Assembly: GCF_000818395.1 (NCBI RefSeq)
Contig: NZ_JWJG01000028.1
Location: 1,803,167-1,867,166, forward strand
Direction of reading: 5' to 3'
DNA length: 64,000 bases
Source: Noviherbaspirillum autotrophicum
Lineage (GTDB): Bacteria; Pseudomonadota; Gammaproteobacteria; Burkholderiales; Burkholderiaceae_D
The notes under the pieces were generated by a model. That model was given only the letters and a program-made list of their open reading frames with translations, was not told where the DNA came from and did not search any database. Below, piece by piece: positions 35,079 through 44,322 of this stretch. The number at the start of each line of letters is the position of its first letter. Within the stretch, counting starts at the first letter, position 1. Position numbers and translations under genes: made by a program.

Positions 35079-36539
35079 ATGTCACGCCTGATCGTCGGCC
35101 CATTCAACCGCGTCGAGGGCGACCTCGAAGTCCGCCTCGACATCGATGGCGCGCGCGTGCGCGAGGCATGGGTGAATGCCCCGATGTATCGCGGCTTCGA
35201 GCAGATACTGCAGCACAAGCATCCGTTCGATGCGATGGTATACGTGCCGCGCATCTGCGGCATCTGCTCGGTGTCGCAATCGGTGGCCGCCGCCAGGGCG
35301 CTGGCCGACGCGATGCAGGTCGCGCCGCCGCCCAATGGCGCGATCGTCACCAACCTGATGCTCGCTACCGAAAACCTGGCCGATCATCTCACGCACTTCT
35401 ATCTGTTTTTTATGCCGGACTTCGCGCGCCCGGTGTATGCCGGAATGCCATGGCATGAAACGGTGCGGCAGCGCTTTGCCGCGCAGCAGGGCGAGCATGC
35501 GCGGCAGGCGCTGCTGGCGCGCCAGCGCTGGTTCACGCTGCTCGGCACGCTCGGCGGCAAATGGCCGCATACGCAATCGATTCATCCGGGCGGATCGGCG
35601 CGCGCCATCGACGCGTCGGAGCGGATTCGCCTGCTCGCGCGCATACGCGAATTCCGCGCCTTCCTGGAGCGCACGACGTTCGCCGCGCCGCTGGAGCAGA
35701 TCGCCGCGATAGACAGCGAGCCGGCGCTGGCGGCGTGGCATGCCGGTGCGGCGCCGGATGCCGGCGACTTCCGACTGTTCCTGACGCTGGCGCAAGGCGC
35801 GGCGCTCGACACGCTCGGCAAAGGCCCCGGACGGTACCTGGCCTACGGCTCGTATGCGCAGCATGACGGCACGCCGCTGTTTGCGCGCGGCTTGTGGGAT
35901 GCCGAGCAGGACATGGCGATGCCGCTCGACCTGTCCGCGATTGCGGAGGACGCCACCAGCGCCTGGCTCGCCGATCAGGGCGGTCCGCGCCACCCGCGGC
36001 AGGGACTGACCCTGCCGGCGCCGGACAAGGCCGATGCCTATACCTGGAACAAGGCGCCGCGCCTGGGCGGGCACGTGCTGGAAACCGGCGCGCTGGCGCG
36101 ACAACTGGTGCACGGCCATCCGCTCATCCGCGACGCGGCGCGCCGCTGCGGCGCAACCGTCTATACGCGCGTGCTGGCGCGCCTGCTGGAACTGGCGCTG
36201 GTGGTGCCGGCGATGGAAAGCTGGCTGGCCGCGCTGCGCATCGACGAACCGTATTTCACCGATGCCCCGCTGCCGGAGCATGCCGACGGAACGGGGCTGA
36301 CGGAGGCGGCGCGCGGCAGCCTCGGGCACTGGATCGCGATTCGCGACGGGCGCATCGCGAACTACCAGATCGTCGCGCCGACCTCCTGGAATTTCTCTCC
36401 GCGCGACGCTCAGGGTGTGCCGGGCGCGCTGGAAGCGGCGCTGGTCGGCGCCCCGGTGCGCGCCGGCGAAACGGCGCCGGTGTCGGTCCAGCATATTGTG
36501 CGTTCATTTGATCCATGTATGGTGTGCACCGTGCATTGA
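35079..36539 (+). CDS. hoxC: H2-sensing regulatory hydrogenase large subunit HoxC/HupV
   Basis: 486 residues. The L1 motif reads RICGICSVSQ (58-67), with Gln where catalytic large subunits have His. The protein ends exactly at DPCMVCTVH, so there is no C-terminal tail and no protease step. Both features are known for regulatory hydrogenases. The enzyme has a Ni-Fe site but low turnover and is O2-insensitive in known cases. It begins 8 bases after hoxB. Confidence 0.94.
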   Translation: MSRLIVGPFNRVEGDLEVRLDIDGARVREAWVNAPMYRGFEQILQHKHPFDAMVYVPRICGICSVSQSVAAARALADAMQVAPPPNGAIVTNLMLATENLADHLTHFYLFFMPDFARPVYAGMPWHETVRQRFAAQQGEHARQALLARQRWFTLLGTLGGKWPHTQSIHPGGSARAIDASERIRLLARIREFRAFLERTTFAAPLEQIAAIDSEPALAAWHAGAAPDAGDFRLFLTLAQGAALDTLGKGPGRYLAYGSYAQHDGTPLFARGLWDAEQDMAMPLDLSAIAEDATSAWLADQGGPRHPRQGLTLPAPDKADAYTWNKAPRLGGHVLETGALARQLVHGHPLIRDAARRCGATVYTRVLARLLELALVVPAMESWLAALRIDEPYFTDAPLPEHADGTGLTEAARGSLGHWIAIRDGRIANYQIVAPTSWNFSPRDAQGVPGALEAALVGAPVRAGETAPVSVQHIVRSFDPCMVCTVH

Positions 36540-36594
36540 TCGGGTACCGTGGCGAAAAAGAACAGAAGAACAGGCGAAACCGGGAACACAACAC

Positions 36595-37986
36595 ATGCCG
36601 CAACGCAGACCGAAAAGCAGAGTGCCGGCGCGCGCGCCGCTCGGCGGACTGGGCAATCAGCCGCCGATCGAGGGTGTCGACGAGGCGACCTGGGTCGACG
36701 TGATCCAGAAGATGGACGAGGTGTATTCGCAGCTCGTGCGCGACGAGATCGCGCTGGAAGAGAAGAACGAAGAACTCGAACGTTCGCAGCGCTTCATCTT
36801 CAGCCTGTTGTCGGCGATGTCGGATGTACTGGTGGCCTGCAACCAGCTCGGCGAAATCGAGGAAACCAATGTCGCGCTGCGCGAGCTGGTCGGCCTGAGC
36901 GAAGCATCCTTGCGCGGCATGCCGATCTACCGCCTGCTCGCCGACGAGGCAAGCGTGCGCCGGGTGCGCGAAGTGATCGAGCAGGGCGACACGCAGCGGC
37001 TGTGCGAGGTGGTCGAACTTGCACTGGCCAGCGCGGCAAGGGATGCGGTGCCGGTCGAGGTCAACTGCACGCCGCGCATCGACAGCAGCGGCCGTCGCGT
37101 CGGTTACGTGTTCGTCGGCCGGCCGGTTGGCGAGCTCAAGCGCGCCTACCATGAACTGCGCGAGACCCACGAGGCGCTCAAGCGCACTCAGCGGCAGCTG
37201 CTGCATTCGGAAAAGATGGCCTCGCTCGGCCGGCTGGTGGCCGGCGTCGCGCATGAACTCAACAATCCGATCAGCTTCGTGCTCGGCAACGTCCATGCCC
37301 TGAAGCGCTACAGCGATCGGCTGTCGTCCTATCTCGACGCGGTGCACGACGCGGGTCGCAACGATACGCCGCACCATGATCTGGACGCATTGCGCCAGCG
37401 CTTGCGCATCGACCGCATTCTCGACGACTTGCCGTCGCTGATCGAAGGCACCATCGAAGGCGCGCAGCGCACCGCCGATATCGTCAGCGGGCTCAAGCGC
37501 TTCTCGGTCGTCGACCGGGAGGAAAAGGGCGTGCTCGACCTTTGCGCGGTGGTCGAGCGGGCGATCCACTGGGTGCGCAAGGGCACGGCGCCGGAATTCG
37601 CGGTGCACTGGCAACCGGGAGGGGCGCTCAATGTGACCGGCAACCCCGGCCAGTTGCTGCAGGTGCTGATGAACCTGATCCAGAATGCTTACGATGCCGC
37701 CACCGCCGCCCGCGTCGCGCAGCCGCAGCTGTGGATCGAGGGGCGGGCCGACGCGAACCTGGTGTCGCTGGCCTTGCGCGATAACGGCCCCGGGATTGCA
37801 GCCGAGCACATGTCGCAGATCTTCGACCCGTTCTTCACCACCAAGCCGGTCGGCAAGGGGACCGGGCTGGGCTTGTCCATCAGCTACGGCATCATCGAGC
37901 AGCATGGCGGCCGGCTCTATGCGCGCAATGCGGCCGAGGGCGGCGCGGAATTCGTGATCGAGCTGCCTGCCGGGCCGGCATACTGA
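36595..37986 (+). CDS. hoxJ: Hydrogenase-linked sensor histidine kinase HoxJ/HupT
   Basis: 463 residues from ATG (MPQRRPKSRV); there is no membrane segment. A PAS domain (about 65-180) is followed by a coiled coil and the H-box GRLVAGVAHELNNPISF with His220. The catalytic part has the N-box LMNLIQNAYDA, G1 DNGPGI, F-box FDPFFTTKP and G2 GKGTGLGLSISYGI. In C. necator the PAS domain binds the HoxBC sensor and the kinase phosphorylates HoxA without H2. No ribosome-binding site is obvious. Last gene of the plus-strand hydrogenase operon. Confidence 0.92.
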   Translation: MPQRRPKSRVPARAPLGGLGNQPPIEGVDEATWVDVIQKMDEVYSQLVRDEIALEEKNEELERSQRFIFSLLSAMSDVLVACNQLGEIEETNVALRELVGLSEASLRGMPIYRLLADEASVRRVREVIEQGDTQRLCEVVELALASAARDAVPVEVNCTPRIDSSGRRVGYVFVGRPVGELKRAYHELRETHEALKRTQRQLLHSEKMASLGRLVAGVAHELNNPISFVLGNVHALKRYSDRLSSYLDAVHDAGRNDTPHHDLDALRQRLRIDRILDDLPSLIEGTIEGAQRTADIVSGLKRFSVVDREEKGVLDLCAVVERAIHWVRKGTAPEFAVHWQPGGALNVTGNPGQLLQVLMNLIQNAYDAATAARVAQPQLWIEGRADANLVSLALRDNGPGIAAEHMSQIFDPFFTTKPVGKGTGLGLSISYGIIEQHGGRLYARNAAEGGAEFVIELPAGPAY

Positions 37987-38039
37987 ACACTGCGGCGCAC
38001 TTCGTGCAGAGTGCGCCGGCTTCGTAGTACCCTCTCGTG

Positions 38040-39053
38040 ATGAACACTACCACTATGACTCACATCGACACCCCGGCTGCCGGAGCGTTTTCCGCAGCCC
38101 TTTTCATCAAGGAAATCGGCCGCGGCAGCAAAGGCGCGCGCGGCATATCGCGCAGCGATGCCTGTCAACTCTACGCCGCCATGCTCGACGGCCGCGTTTC
38201 CGATCTGGAATTGGGCGCGCTCGTGATGGCGCTGCGCATCAAGGGCGAATCGGTCGACGAGATCGCCGGATTTCTCGATGCGGCGGAAGCGTCGTTCGAC
38301 AAGCTGGACAATCCCGCCGGCCAGTATGCGCCGGTCGTCATTCCGAGCTACAACGGCTCGCGCCATATGGCGAACCTGACGCCGCTGTTGGCGCTGCTGC
38401 TTGCGCGGCAAGGCGTTCCCGTGCTGGTGCACGGCGTGAGCGCCGACCCCGGGCGCGTGACGACCGCCGAAATCTTCCGCGAACTGGGGCTGCCGTTGGC
38501 GCAGTCGCGCCAGCAGGTCGCGGCAGCCTTTGCCGCGCGCGAGCCGGTCTTCATGCCGATCGAGGCGCTGGCGCCGAAGGTGGCGCGCCTGCTGGCCTTG
38601 CGGCGCGTCCTCGGCGTGCGCAACACCACGCATACGCTGGTGAAGATCCTGCAGCCGTTTGCCGCGCCGGCGCTGCGCCTGACCTCGTACACGCATCCTG
38701 AATACCTGGAAATGCTCACCGCCTATTTCACCACGGCCGTGCCGACGGCGCGCGGCGACGCCTTCCTGATGCGGGGAACAGAAGGGGAGGCCGTGGCCAA
38801 CGCCAAGCGCGCGCAGCAGATCGAATGGTTCCACGACCATCAGTGCACGACCGTGGTGCATAAACAGGAGCCGGTGGACGAACTGCCGCCATTGCCGCAC
38901 CAAAGTGATGCCGCCACCACGGCCCGCTGGATCGAAGCGGCCCTGCGCGGCGAGCAACCGGTGCCGCAACCGATCGCGGAGCAGGTGGAACACTGTTTGC
39001 ATGTAGCAAAGCGTCTACAGGCAAACAGTGTGTCCCATGAAAACGCAGGGTAA
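38040..39053 (+). CDS. ybiB: YbiB/TrpD2 family DNA-binding protein
   Basis: 337 residues. The fold is that of anthranilate phosphoribosyltransferase (RGSKGARGISRSDACQLYAAMLDGRVSDLELGALVMALRIKGES), but the PRPP-binding GTGGD motif is replaced by IPSYNGSRHMANLTPLLALLLA, typical of YbiB. The E. coli homologue (TrpD2) binds nucleic acids and is SOS-related. The C-terminal MRGTEGEAVANAKRAQQIEWFHD is also family-like. It overlaps the next gene by 17 bases. A GTG one codon earlier is an alternative start. Confidence 0.85.
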   Translation: MNTTTMTHIDTPAAGAFSAALFIKEIGRGSKGARGISRSDACQLYAAMLDGRVSDLELGALVMALRIKGESVDEIAGFLDAAEASFDKLDNPAGQYAPVVIPSYNGSRHMANLTPLLALLLARQGVPVLVHGVSADPGRVTTAEIFRELGLPLAQSRQQVAAAFAAREPVFMPIEALAPKVARLLALRRVLGVRNTTHTLVKILQPFAAPALRLTSYTHPEYLEMLTAYFTTAVPTARGDAFLMRGTEGEAVANAKRAQQIEWFHDHQCTTVVHKQEPVDELPPLPHQSDAATTARWIEAALRGEQPVPQPIAEQVEHCLHVAKRLQANSVSHENAG

Positions 39054-39819
39054 AGTCTTCCTCGTCGGCGCCGGTCCCGGTGATCCCGAACTCCTCACCA
39101 TCAAGGCGGCCAGGGCAATTGCCTTGGCCGACGTGATCCTGGTCGACGACCTGGTCAATCCGGATATCCTCGACCATGCGCGTTTCGACGCGCGCATCGT
39201 CCAGGTCGGCAAGCGCGGCGGCTGCCAGTCCACGCCGCAGGAATTCATCGAGCGCATGATGATCGCCGAAGCCCGGGCCGGCCGCTGCGTGGTGCGCTTG
39301 AAGGGCGGCGATCCGTTCATCTTCGGGCGCGGCGGTGAAGAGCGCGCGCACCTGCAGGGCGCGGGCATCGCCGTCGACGTCATCAACGGCATCAGCAGCG
39401 GCCTGGCCGCCCCGGCGTCGATCGGTGTGCCGCTCACCCATCGCGACTGGAGCCAGGGCGCGGTGTTCGTGACCGGCCACGGCAAGACGCCGCACGCCAA
39501 TCCCGACTGGGCGGCGCTGGCAAGGCTGGACATGACCCTCGTGATCTATATGGGCGTGGCGCGCTGCGGCGAGATCCAGGCCGCCTTGCTGGCCGGCGGC
39601 AAGGCCGCATCGACGCCGGTGGCGGTGATCCATGCCGCGACCCTGCCCTCGCAGGCCCAGCTTGTCACCACCCTGGGCGAACTGCCGCAAGCGCTGGCGG
39701 CGTGGGGCCTGGGCAGTCCCGGCATCATCGTCGTGGGCGACGTGGTGCGATGCGCCGACCAAGATGTTGGCGCAGGCAGCCGGCATCTCCCATATCAATC
39801 TCAATCGCCGCGCGTCTGA
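39037..39819 (+). CDS. cobA: Uroporphyrinogen-III C-methyltransferase (SUMT)
   Basis: 260 residues, single-domain SUMT. The family signatures VFLVGAGPGDPELLTIKAARAI, VRLKGGDPFIFGRGGEE and GISSGLAAPASIGVPLTHR are present. It methylates uroporphyrinogen III with two SAM to precorrin-2, leading to sirohaem or cobalamin. There is no CysG oxidase/ferrochelatase domain, so those steps must be encoded elsewhere. Overlaps ybiB; ends before a rho-independent terminator. Confidence 0.92.
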   Translation: MKTQGKVFLVGAGPGDPELLTIKAARAIALADVILVDDLVNPDILDHARFDARIVQVGKRGGCQSTPQEFIERMMIAEARAGRCVVRLKGGDPFIFGRGGEERAHLQGAGIAVDVINGISSGLAAPASIGVPLTHRDWSQGAVFVTGHGKTPHANPDWAALARLDMTLVIYMGVARCGEIQAALLAGGKAASTPVAVIHAATLPSQAQLVTTLGELPQALAAWGLGSPGIIVVGDVVRCADQDVGAGSRHLPYQSQSPRV

Positions 39820-39863
39820 CGTTGCATCGACGTTAACCCGCGGATCATTTCCCCAGCGAGTTG

Positions 39864-39889
39864 GGTCGCCTTCGCGGGCGGCCTTTTTT
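39864..39889 (+). terminator. Rho-independent terminator after cobA
   Basis: GGTCGCC and GGCGGCC form a 7-bp stem (one G-U pair) with loop TTCGCG, followed by six T. It is 45 bases after the cobA stop. The following 39890-40222 contains no gene I can support. Confidence 0.8.
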
Positions 39890-40222
39890 CTTGCCAGCGC
39901 CTGCGCTCCTTGTCAATCCATTCCTTCGTTTATCCGTCGCAAAAAAGATACTTCAAAACATTGCTGAGCGGAACTTTATAGCGCGCCGGTAGACAAAGAA
40001 TGCAGTGCCGCCCGCCTTTGAGGCGGCATCAACAAGGTGCCCCAGGGAGTTCTCAAAGCTTGTTTGATAGGCCATAACTCGCTTCCATATCGGGCGCATG
40101 ATGTCGTGCAGGCAGCTCTGCACGGTGTTCGCAGGACGATGTCGATGCGTTGCATCCGGCTTCCAGGCAATCTCTTGATCCAACTCTCTTCCCTATAAAA
40201 AGTATTTCATGCTGGAGGAGTT

Positions 40223-41440
40223 ATGAGCTGGTCTCTTCCGCCCCTTGACCTGGCACAGCCGCTGCAATGGAACGCGTTGCTGCTGTTCGGCAGCCTGCTG
40301 CTGCTGGGTCTGATGGGCGGTTATATCGTTGCAAAAAATTCGTGGATCCCACGCATCACCGGCTATCTGCTGATCGGTTTTGCGCTGGGCGCGGGCGGGG
40401 CCAACTGGCTCACCGGCGATATCCTGAAGCTGGCCAATACCTTTTCCGATATCGCCCTGGCGCTGGTGGTCTACCAGCTCGGCCGCTATGTCGACATCGG
40501 CTGGCTGCGACGCGAAAAATGGCTGTTCGTTACCGTTGTCACCAGTGCGATCCTGTGCTTCACGTTCGTGTGGGGCGGGCTCGAACTGATCGGCGTCTCC
40601 CGTTCCTTGGCCACCCTGGCCGGCGTGTTTGCCATCGGTACCGCACCCGCGGTCATCATGGTCGTGGTGCGCGACCTCGGTGCGGAAGGGCATGTCACGC
40701 GCCGCCTGGCCGCCATGACGGCGCTCAACAACCTGCTGGCCCTGCTGGCCGCCTACATCGTGCTGCCCATCGTCGCCACCGACGCCGGCACGCCGATCGA
40801 GACGCTCTTGTCGAGCACCTTGTATGCGTTGTGCGGTTCGGCCCTGCTGGCCTATTTCACCTATCGCCTGATGATGCCGCTGGCGCGCCTGCTGGGGCGC
40901 GAGCGCAGCCGGCAATTCGTGCTGGTGATCGCCATCATCACGCTCACCATCGGTGCCGCCCATGCGCTGCATCTGCCGGTGCTGCTGACGATGCTGGTGT
41001 TCGCGATCCTGTCGAAGAACCTCGACCTGCAGTACGACCTGATGGAGCTCGAGTTCGGCGTGGCCAGCGAATTGTTCATGGTCGTGCTGTTCGTGGCCAT
41101 CGGCGCATCGATCACCTTGCCCGAGCTGTTCGCCACCGGCGCGCTGGCCGTCGCGGTGCTGATCGGCGCCCGGCTGCTGGCCATGACGTGCGGCATCTTC
41201 GCCTTCGCCCGACCGGCCAAGCTGCAATGGCGGCAGGCCGGCTACCTCGCGCTGGGCGCGTTGCCGATGGCCGAATCCGGACTGAGCCTGATGCAGCTGT
41301 CCACGATCTATCCGCAGACGGCGGCGGCGGTTGCGCCGCTGCTGGCAGGCAGCCTGATCGTGCTGGAACTGCTGGGCCCGATCGCCACCCAGTTCGCGCT
41401 GATCAAGTCAGGCGAAGGCGGTCACGAACAACACTCGTAG
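40223..41440 (+). CDS. Kef/CPA2-type cation:proton antiporter
   Basis: 405 residues with about eleven or twelve transmembrane helices. The beginning (ALLLFGSLLLLGLMGGYIVAKNSWIPRITGYLLIGFALG) is characteristic of the CPA2 Na+/H+ exchanger family. There is no C-terminal RCK/TrkA-N domain, so it is the short form without nucleotide gating. GGAG lies before the ATG. It should exchange K+ or Na+ for H+ at the inner membrane. The gene 17 bases downstream is the glutamate-cysteine-ligase-like ybdK, and Kef proteins are glutathione-controlled, so a functional tie is possible but unproven. Confidence 0.82.
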   Translation: MSWSLPPLDLAQPLQWNALLLFGSLLLLGLMGGYIVAKNSWIPRITGYLLIGFALGAGGANWLTGDILKLANTFSDIALALVVYQLGRYVDIGWLRREKWLFVTVVTSAILCFTFVWGGLELIGVSRSLATLAGVFAIGTAPAVIMVVVRDLGAEGHVTRRLAAMTALNNLLALLAAYIVLPIVATDAGTPIETLLSSTLYALCGSALLAYFTYRLMMPLARLLGRERSRQFVLVIAIITLTIGAAHALHLPVLLTMLVFAILSKNLDLQYDLMELEFGVASELFMVVLFVAIGASITLPELFATGALAVAVLIGARLLAMTCGIFAFARPAKLQWRQAGYLALGALPMAESGLSLMQLSTIYPQTAAAVAPLLAGSLIVLELLGPIATQFALIKSGEGGHEQHS

Positions 41441-41457
41441 AAACCAAGGAGATCAAG

Positions 41458-42612
41458 ATGGGTAGCCTGCCATTCACGTCCTCGACGCCCAACACGATGG
41501 GCATCGAGCTGGAACTGCAACTGGTTAATCGCCGCAACTACAACCTCGCCACCGATGCGCTCGATCTCTTGAACTGGATCGAGCCGCGCGAGCTGCAGGA
41601 CAAGATCAAGCTGGAAATCACGCAAGGCATGATCGAGCTGAATTCCGGCATCCATACCCGCGTCGACGAGCTGATGCAGGAACTGAAGGAATTGCGCGGC
41701 GCGCTGATCAAGAGCGCGCAGCGCTTGAACATCGATATCGCCGGCGGCGGCGCGCATCCGTTCCAGAGCTGGAGCGAGCAGCGCATCACGCCTTCCGAGC
41801 GCTTCCACCACCTGCACCGCAAGTACGGCTACCTGGCCAAGACCTTCACCGTGTTCGGCCAGCACATCCATATCGGCGTGGCCAACGGCGACGACGCGCT
41901 GTACCTGACGCACGGCTTCTCGCGTTACGTGCCGCACTTTATCGCATTGTCCGCGGCGTCGCCGTTCTACCAGGGGGTCGATACCGCGTTCGACTCCTCG
42001 CGCAGCAACGTCGTGCGCGCCTTCCCGCTGGCCGGCACGGTGCCGGTGCTGACCAAGTGGAGCGAGTTCGAGAATTACTACGATGAACTGCTCAAGCTCG
42101 GCATCATCGGCAGCATGAAGGACTTTTACTGGGACATCCGGCCCAAGCCGGAATACGGCACGGTCGAAATCCGCGTGTGCGACACGCCGCTCACGCTGGA
42201 GCTGGCCGCGCTCCTGGGCTGCTATGCGCAGCTGCTGGCGCGCTGGCTCTTGACGGAGAGGCCGATCGAGATCCACGAGGATTACTACCTGCTGTACCAG
42301 TACAACCGCTTCGCCGCCAGCCGCTACGGCCTGGACGGGGAGATCGCGCTGCAGGGGGCAGACAAGAATTCGCCGGCGGTTAAGCAGACCATCTACACCA
42401 GCATCATCGAGCGCCTGCACGACCTGAACCGCTATGCGAAGAACGACGCCGAGCTCAAGGCGCTGATCCGCCTGCGCCAGATGGCGCACGACCGGCAGAA
42501 CGACGCGTCCTGGCTGCGCCAGACCTACAAGCAGCGCGGCTCGCTCAACGACGTCACGCGCATGGCGTCGGAGCTGTGGATGAAGCACACCTCGCTTCCC
42601 TACGTGCAATAG
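41458..42612 (+). CDS. ybdK: YbdK-type carboxylate-amine ligase (glutamate-cysteine ligase 2)
   Basis: 384 residues. The start MGSLPFTSSTPNTMGIELELQLVN follows AAGGAG. GIELELQLV, MIELNSGIH, GGGAHPF, FGQHIHIGV, SSRSNVVRAFP and YGTVEIRVCDTPLT are the conserved blocks of the GCS2 family (ATP-grasp-like glutamine-synthetase fold). E. coli YbdK has weak gamma-glutamyl-cysteine ligase activity. It could make a gamma-glutamyl compound; the real substrate is not established. Confidence 0.88.
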   Translation: MGSLPFTSSTPNTMGIELELQLVNRRNYNLATDALDLLNWIEPRELQDKIKLEITQGMIELNSGIHTRVDELMQELKELRGALIKSAQRLNIDIAGGGAHPFQSWSEQRITPSERFHHLHRKYGYLAKTFTVFGQHIHIGVANGDDALYLTHGFSRYVPHFIALSAASPFYQGVDTAFDSSRSNVVRAFPLAGTVPVLTKWSEFENYYDELLKLGIIGSMKDFYWDIRPKPEYGTVEIRVCDTPLTLELAALLGCYAQLLARWLLTERPIEIHEDYYLLYQYNRFAASRYGLDGEIALQGADKNSPAVKQTIYTSIIERLHDLNRYAKNDAELKALIRLRQMAHDRQNDASWLRQTYKQRGSLNDVTRMASELWMKHTSLPYVQ

Positions 42613-42684
42613 AGATTGGCGCGCTCCAGGCCGCGAAGGCGGATGAACCCGTACAATCACGGCTGATCCGAATTCGCACAAGCC

Positions 42685-43881
42685 ATGACAAATCAATTTG
42701 ATGTTGCAGTAATCGGCGCAGGCGCGGCCGGCATGATGTGTGCCGCCGTCGCCGGCCAGCGCGGCAAGAAAGTCGTACTGATCGACCATGCCTCCAGGCT
42801 GGCCGAGAAAATCCGTATCTCCGGCGGCGGCCGCTGCAATTTCACCAACCTGCACGCCGGCCCGCAGAACTACCTGTCGAACAACCCGCATTTCTGCAAG
42901 AGCGCGCTGTCGCGCTACACGCCACAGGATTTCCTGGCGCTAGTCAAACGCTACCGCATCGCGTACCACGAGAAGCACAAGGGGCAACTGTTCTGCGACG
43001 AATCGGCCGAACAGATCATCGACATGCTGAAAGCCGAGTGCGAGCGCGGCGGCGTGGCCTGGCGCATGCCGTGCAAGATCGACGCCGTCGGCAGGGAAGG
43101 CGAGATGTTCCGGCTCGATACCAGCGCCGGAACAATCACGGCGAGCCATGTCGTGATTGCCACCGGTGGCCTGTCCATTCCCAAGATCGGCGCCACGGAT
43201 TTTGCCTATCGCATCGCCAAGCAATTCGGGCTCAAACTGGTCGAGCCGCGCCCCGGGTTGGTGCCGCTGACGTTCGACGAGGCGGCATGGCAGCAGTTCG
43301 TCGCGCTGGCCGGAATCGCCCTGGAAGTCGATATCGAAACCGGCGAGAAGAAGTCGCGCGCGCACTTTCGCGAAGACTTGCTGTTCACGCATCGCGGCCT
43401 GTCCGGCCCGGCGGTATTGCAGATATCAAGCTTCTGGCAGCCTGGCGCGGCCCTGACCCTGAACCTAGTGCCGGAAACGGATATCGCCGAAACTCTTATT
43501 CAGGGCAAAGGCTCGCTCAAGAAAAACCTCGGCAACCTGCTGGCGCAATGGCTGCCGGCGCGCCTGGCGGAGGGCTGGCTGCTGGCCAATGATTTCAAAC
43601 CCGATGCGCGCATTGCCGACATGCCGCACAAGCAGCTGCGCAAGCTCGGCGAGTCGCTCAACCGCTGGGTGGTGGTGCCCAACGGCTCGGAAGGCTATCG
43701 CAAGGCGGAAGTGACCTGCGGCGGGGTCGACACACGCGAATTGTCGCAGCAGACGATGATGGCGGCCAAGGTGCCAGGCCTGCATTTCATCGGCGAGGCA
43801 ATGGACGTGACTGGCTGGTTGGGTGGCTATAATTTTCAGTGGGCATGGGCTTCCGGGACGGCGGCAGGGATGTCGATTTGA
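42685..43881 (+). CDS. HI0933/YhiN-family FAD-dependent oxidoreductase
   Basis: 398 residues. FAD-binding GAGAAGMMCAAVAG at residues 11-24 and the family hallmark KIRISGGGRCNFTN at 49-62. The C-terminal GGVDTRELS...LHFIGEAMDVTGWLGGYNFQWAWASG is also diagnostic. Members of this family are flavoproteins near aminoacetone oxidase; the physiological role is poorly known. Single gene upstream of rpsU. Confidence 0.88.
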   Translation: MTNQFDVAVIGAGAAGMMCAAVAGQRGKKVVLIDHASRLAEKIRISGGGRCNFTNLHAGPQNYLSNNPHFCKSALSRYTPQDFLALVKRYRIAYHEKHKGQLFCDESAEQIIDMLKAECERGGVAWRMPCKIDAVGREGEMFRLDTSAGTITASHVVIATGGLSIPKIGATDFAYRIAKQFGLKLVEPRPGLVPLTFDEAAWQQFVALAGIALEVDIETGEKKSRAHFREDLLFTHRGLSGPAVLQISSFWQPGAALTLNLVPETDIAETLIQGKGSLKKNLGNLLAQWLPARLAEGWLLANDFKPDARIADMPHKQLRKLGESLNRWVVVPNGSEGYRKAEVTCGGVDTRELSQQTMMAAKVPGLHFIGEAMDVTGWLGGYNFQWAWASGTAAGMSI

Positions 43882-43918
43882 TTAATATTGCAAATTGGCG
43901 ACAAAACTGTTAACACTC

Positions 43919-43947
43919 TTTTCAAGCTGATTCAATGCTGATATACT
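43919..43947 (+). promoter_or_regulatory. Probable sigma70 promoter of rpsU
   Basis: TTTTCA (43919-43924), a 17-base spacer and TATACT (43942-43947), with TGA directly before the -10 forming an extended -10. It is 37 bases ahead of the rpsU ATG, in the only spacer between the flavoprotein gene and rpsU. Confidence 0.6.
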
Positions 43948-43983
43948 CTCCCTCTTTCCCTAAAAACCCTCGGTTGAGTTTAC

Positions 43984-44196
43984 ATGACCACAATTCGCCT
44001 TAAAGAGAACGAGCCTTTCGAAGTTGCCATGCGTCGCTTCAAGCGCACCATCGAGAAAACCGGTCTGTTGACCGAGTTGCGTGCGCGCGAGTTTTACGAG
44101 AAGCCGACCGCAGAGCGCAAGCGTAAGCTCGCCGCTGCCGTGAAGCGCCACTACAAGCGCATCCGCAGCCAGCAATTGCCGAAAAAGCTGTACTGA
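43984..44196 (+). CDS. rpsU: 30S ribosomal protein S21
   Basis: 70 residues beginning [28 protein letters not shown], with the basic C-terminus [15 protein letters not shown]. This is full-length bS21. It starts the classical rpsU-dnaG-rpoD macromolecular-synthesis block, here with yqeY inserted between rpsU and dnaG. Codon use is that of a highly expressed gene. Confidence 0.97.
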   Translation: MTTIRLKENEPFEVAMRRFKRTIEKTGLLTELRAREFYEKPTAERKRKLAAAVKRHYKRIRSQQLPKKLY

Positions 44197-44231
44197 TTTT
44201 TGCTGCCGCACGTTGTGTGCGGTATCGCGCA

Positions 44232-44264
44232 AACCCGCTCCGGAGTTGTCCCGCAGCGGGTTTT
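44232..44264 (+). terminator. Hairpin terminator/attenuator after rpsU
   Basis: AACCCGCT (44232-44239) pairs with AGCGGGTT (44255-44262) over a 15-base loop and runs into TTTT. It probably ends most rpsU transcripts and lowers expression of the downstream genes, as in the E. coli operon. Confidence 0.75.
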
Positions 44265-44322
44265 GGCGTTTCAAGCCGTGAGTGCGGCTTGATGGCCTGG
44301 CTGATCTGATATTGGAGAAAAC

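Noticed and set aside
35079-36539. HoxC as a defective hydrogenase because of Gln for His and the missing tail
   Set aside because: Both features are normal for H2-sensing regulatory hydrogenases, and hoxB, hoxJ and hoxA are adjacent.
39953-40183. 76-codon minus-strand frame in the cobA-antiporter spacer
   Set aside because: No ribosome-binding site, no family resemblance, and the codon pattern is not gene-like.
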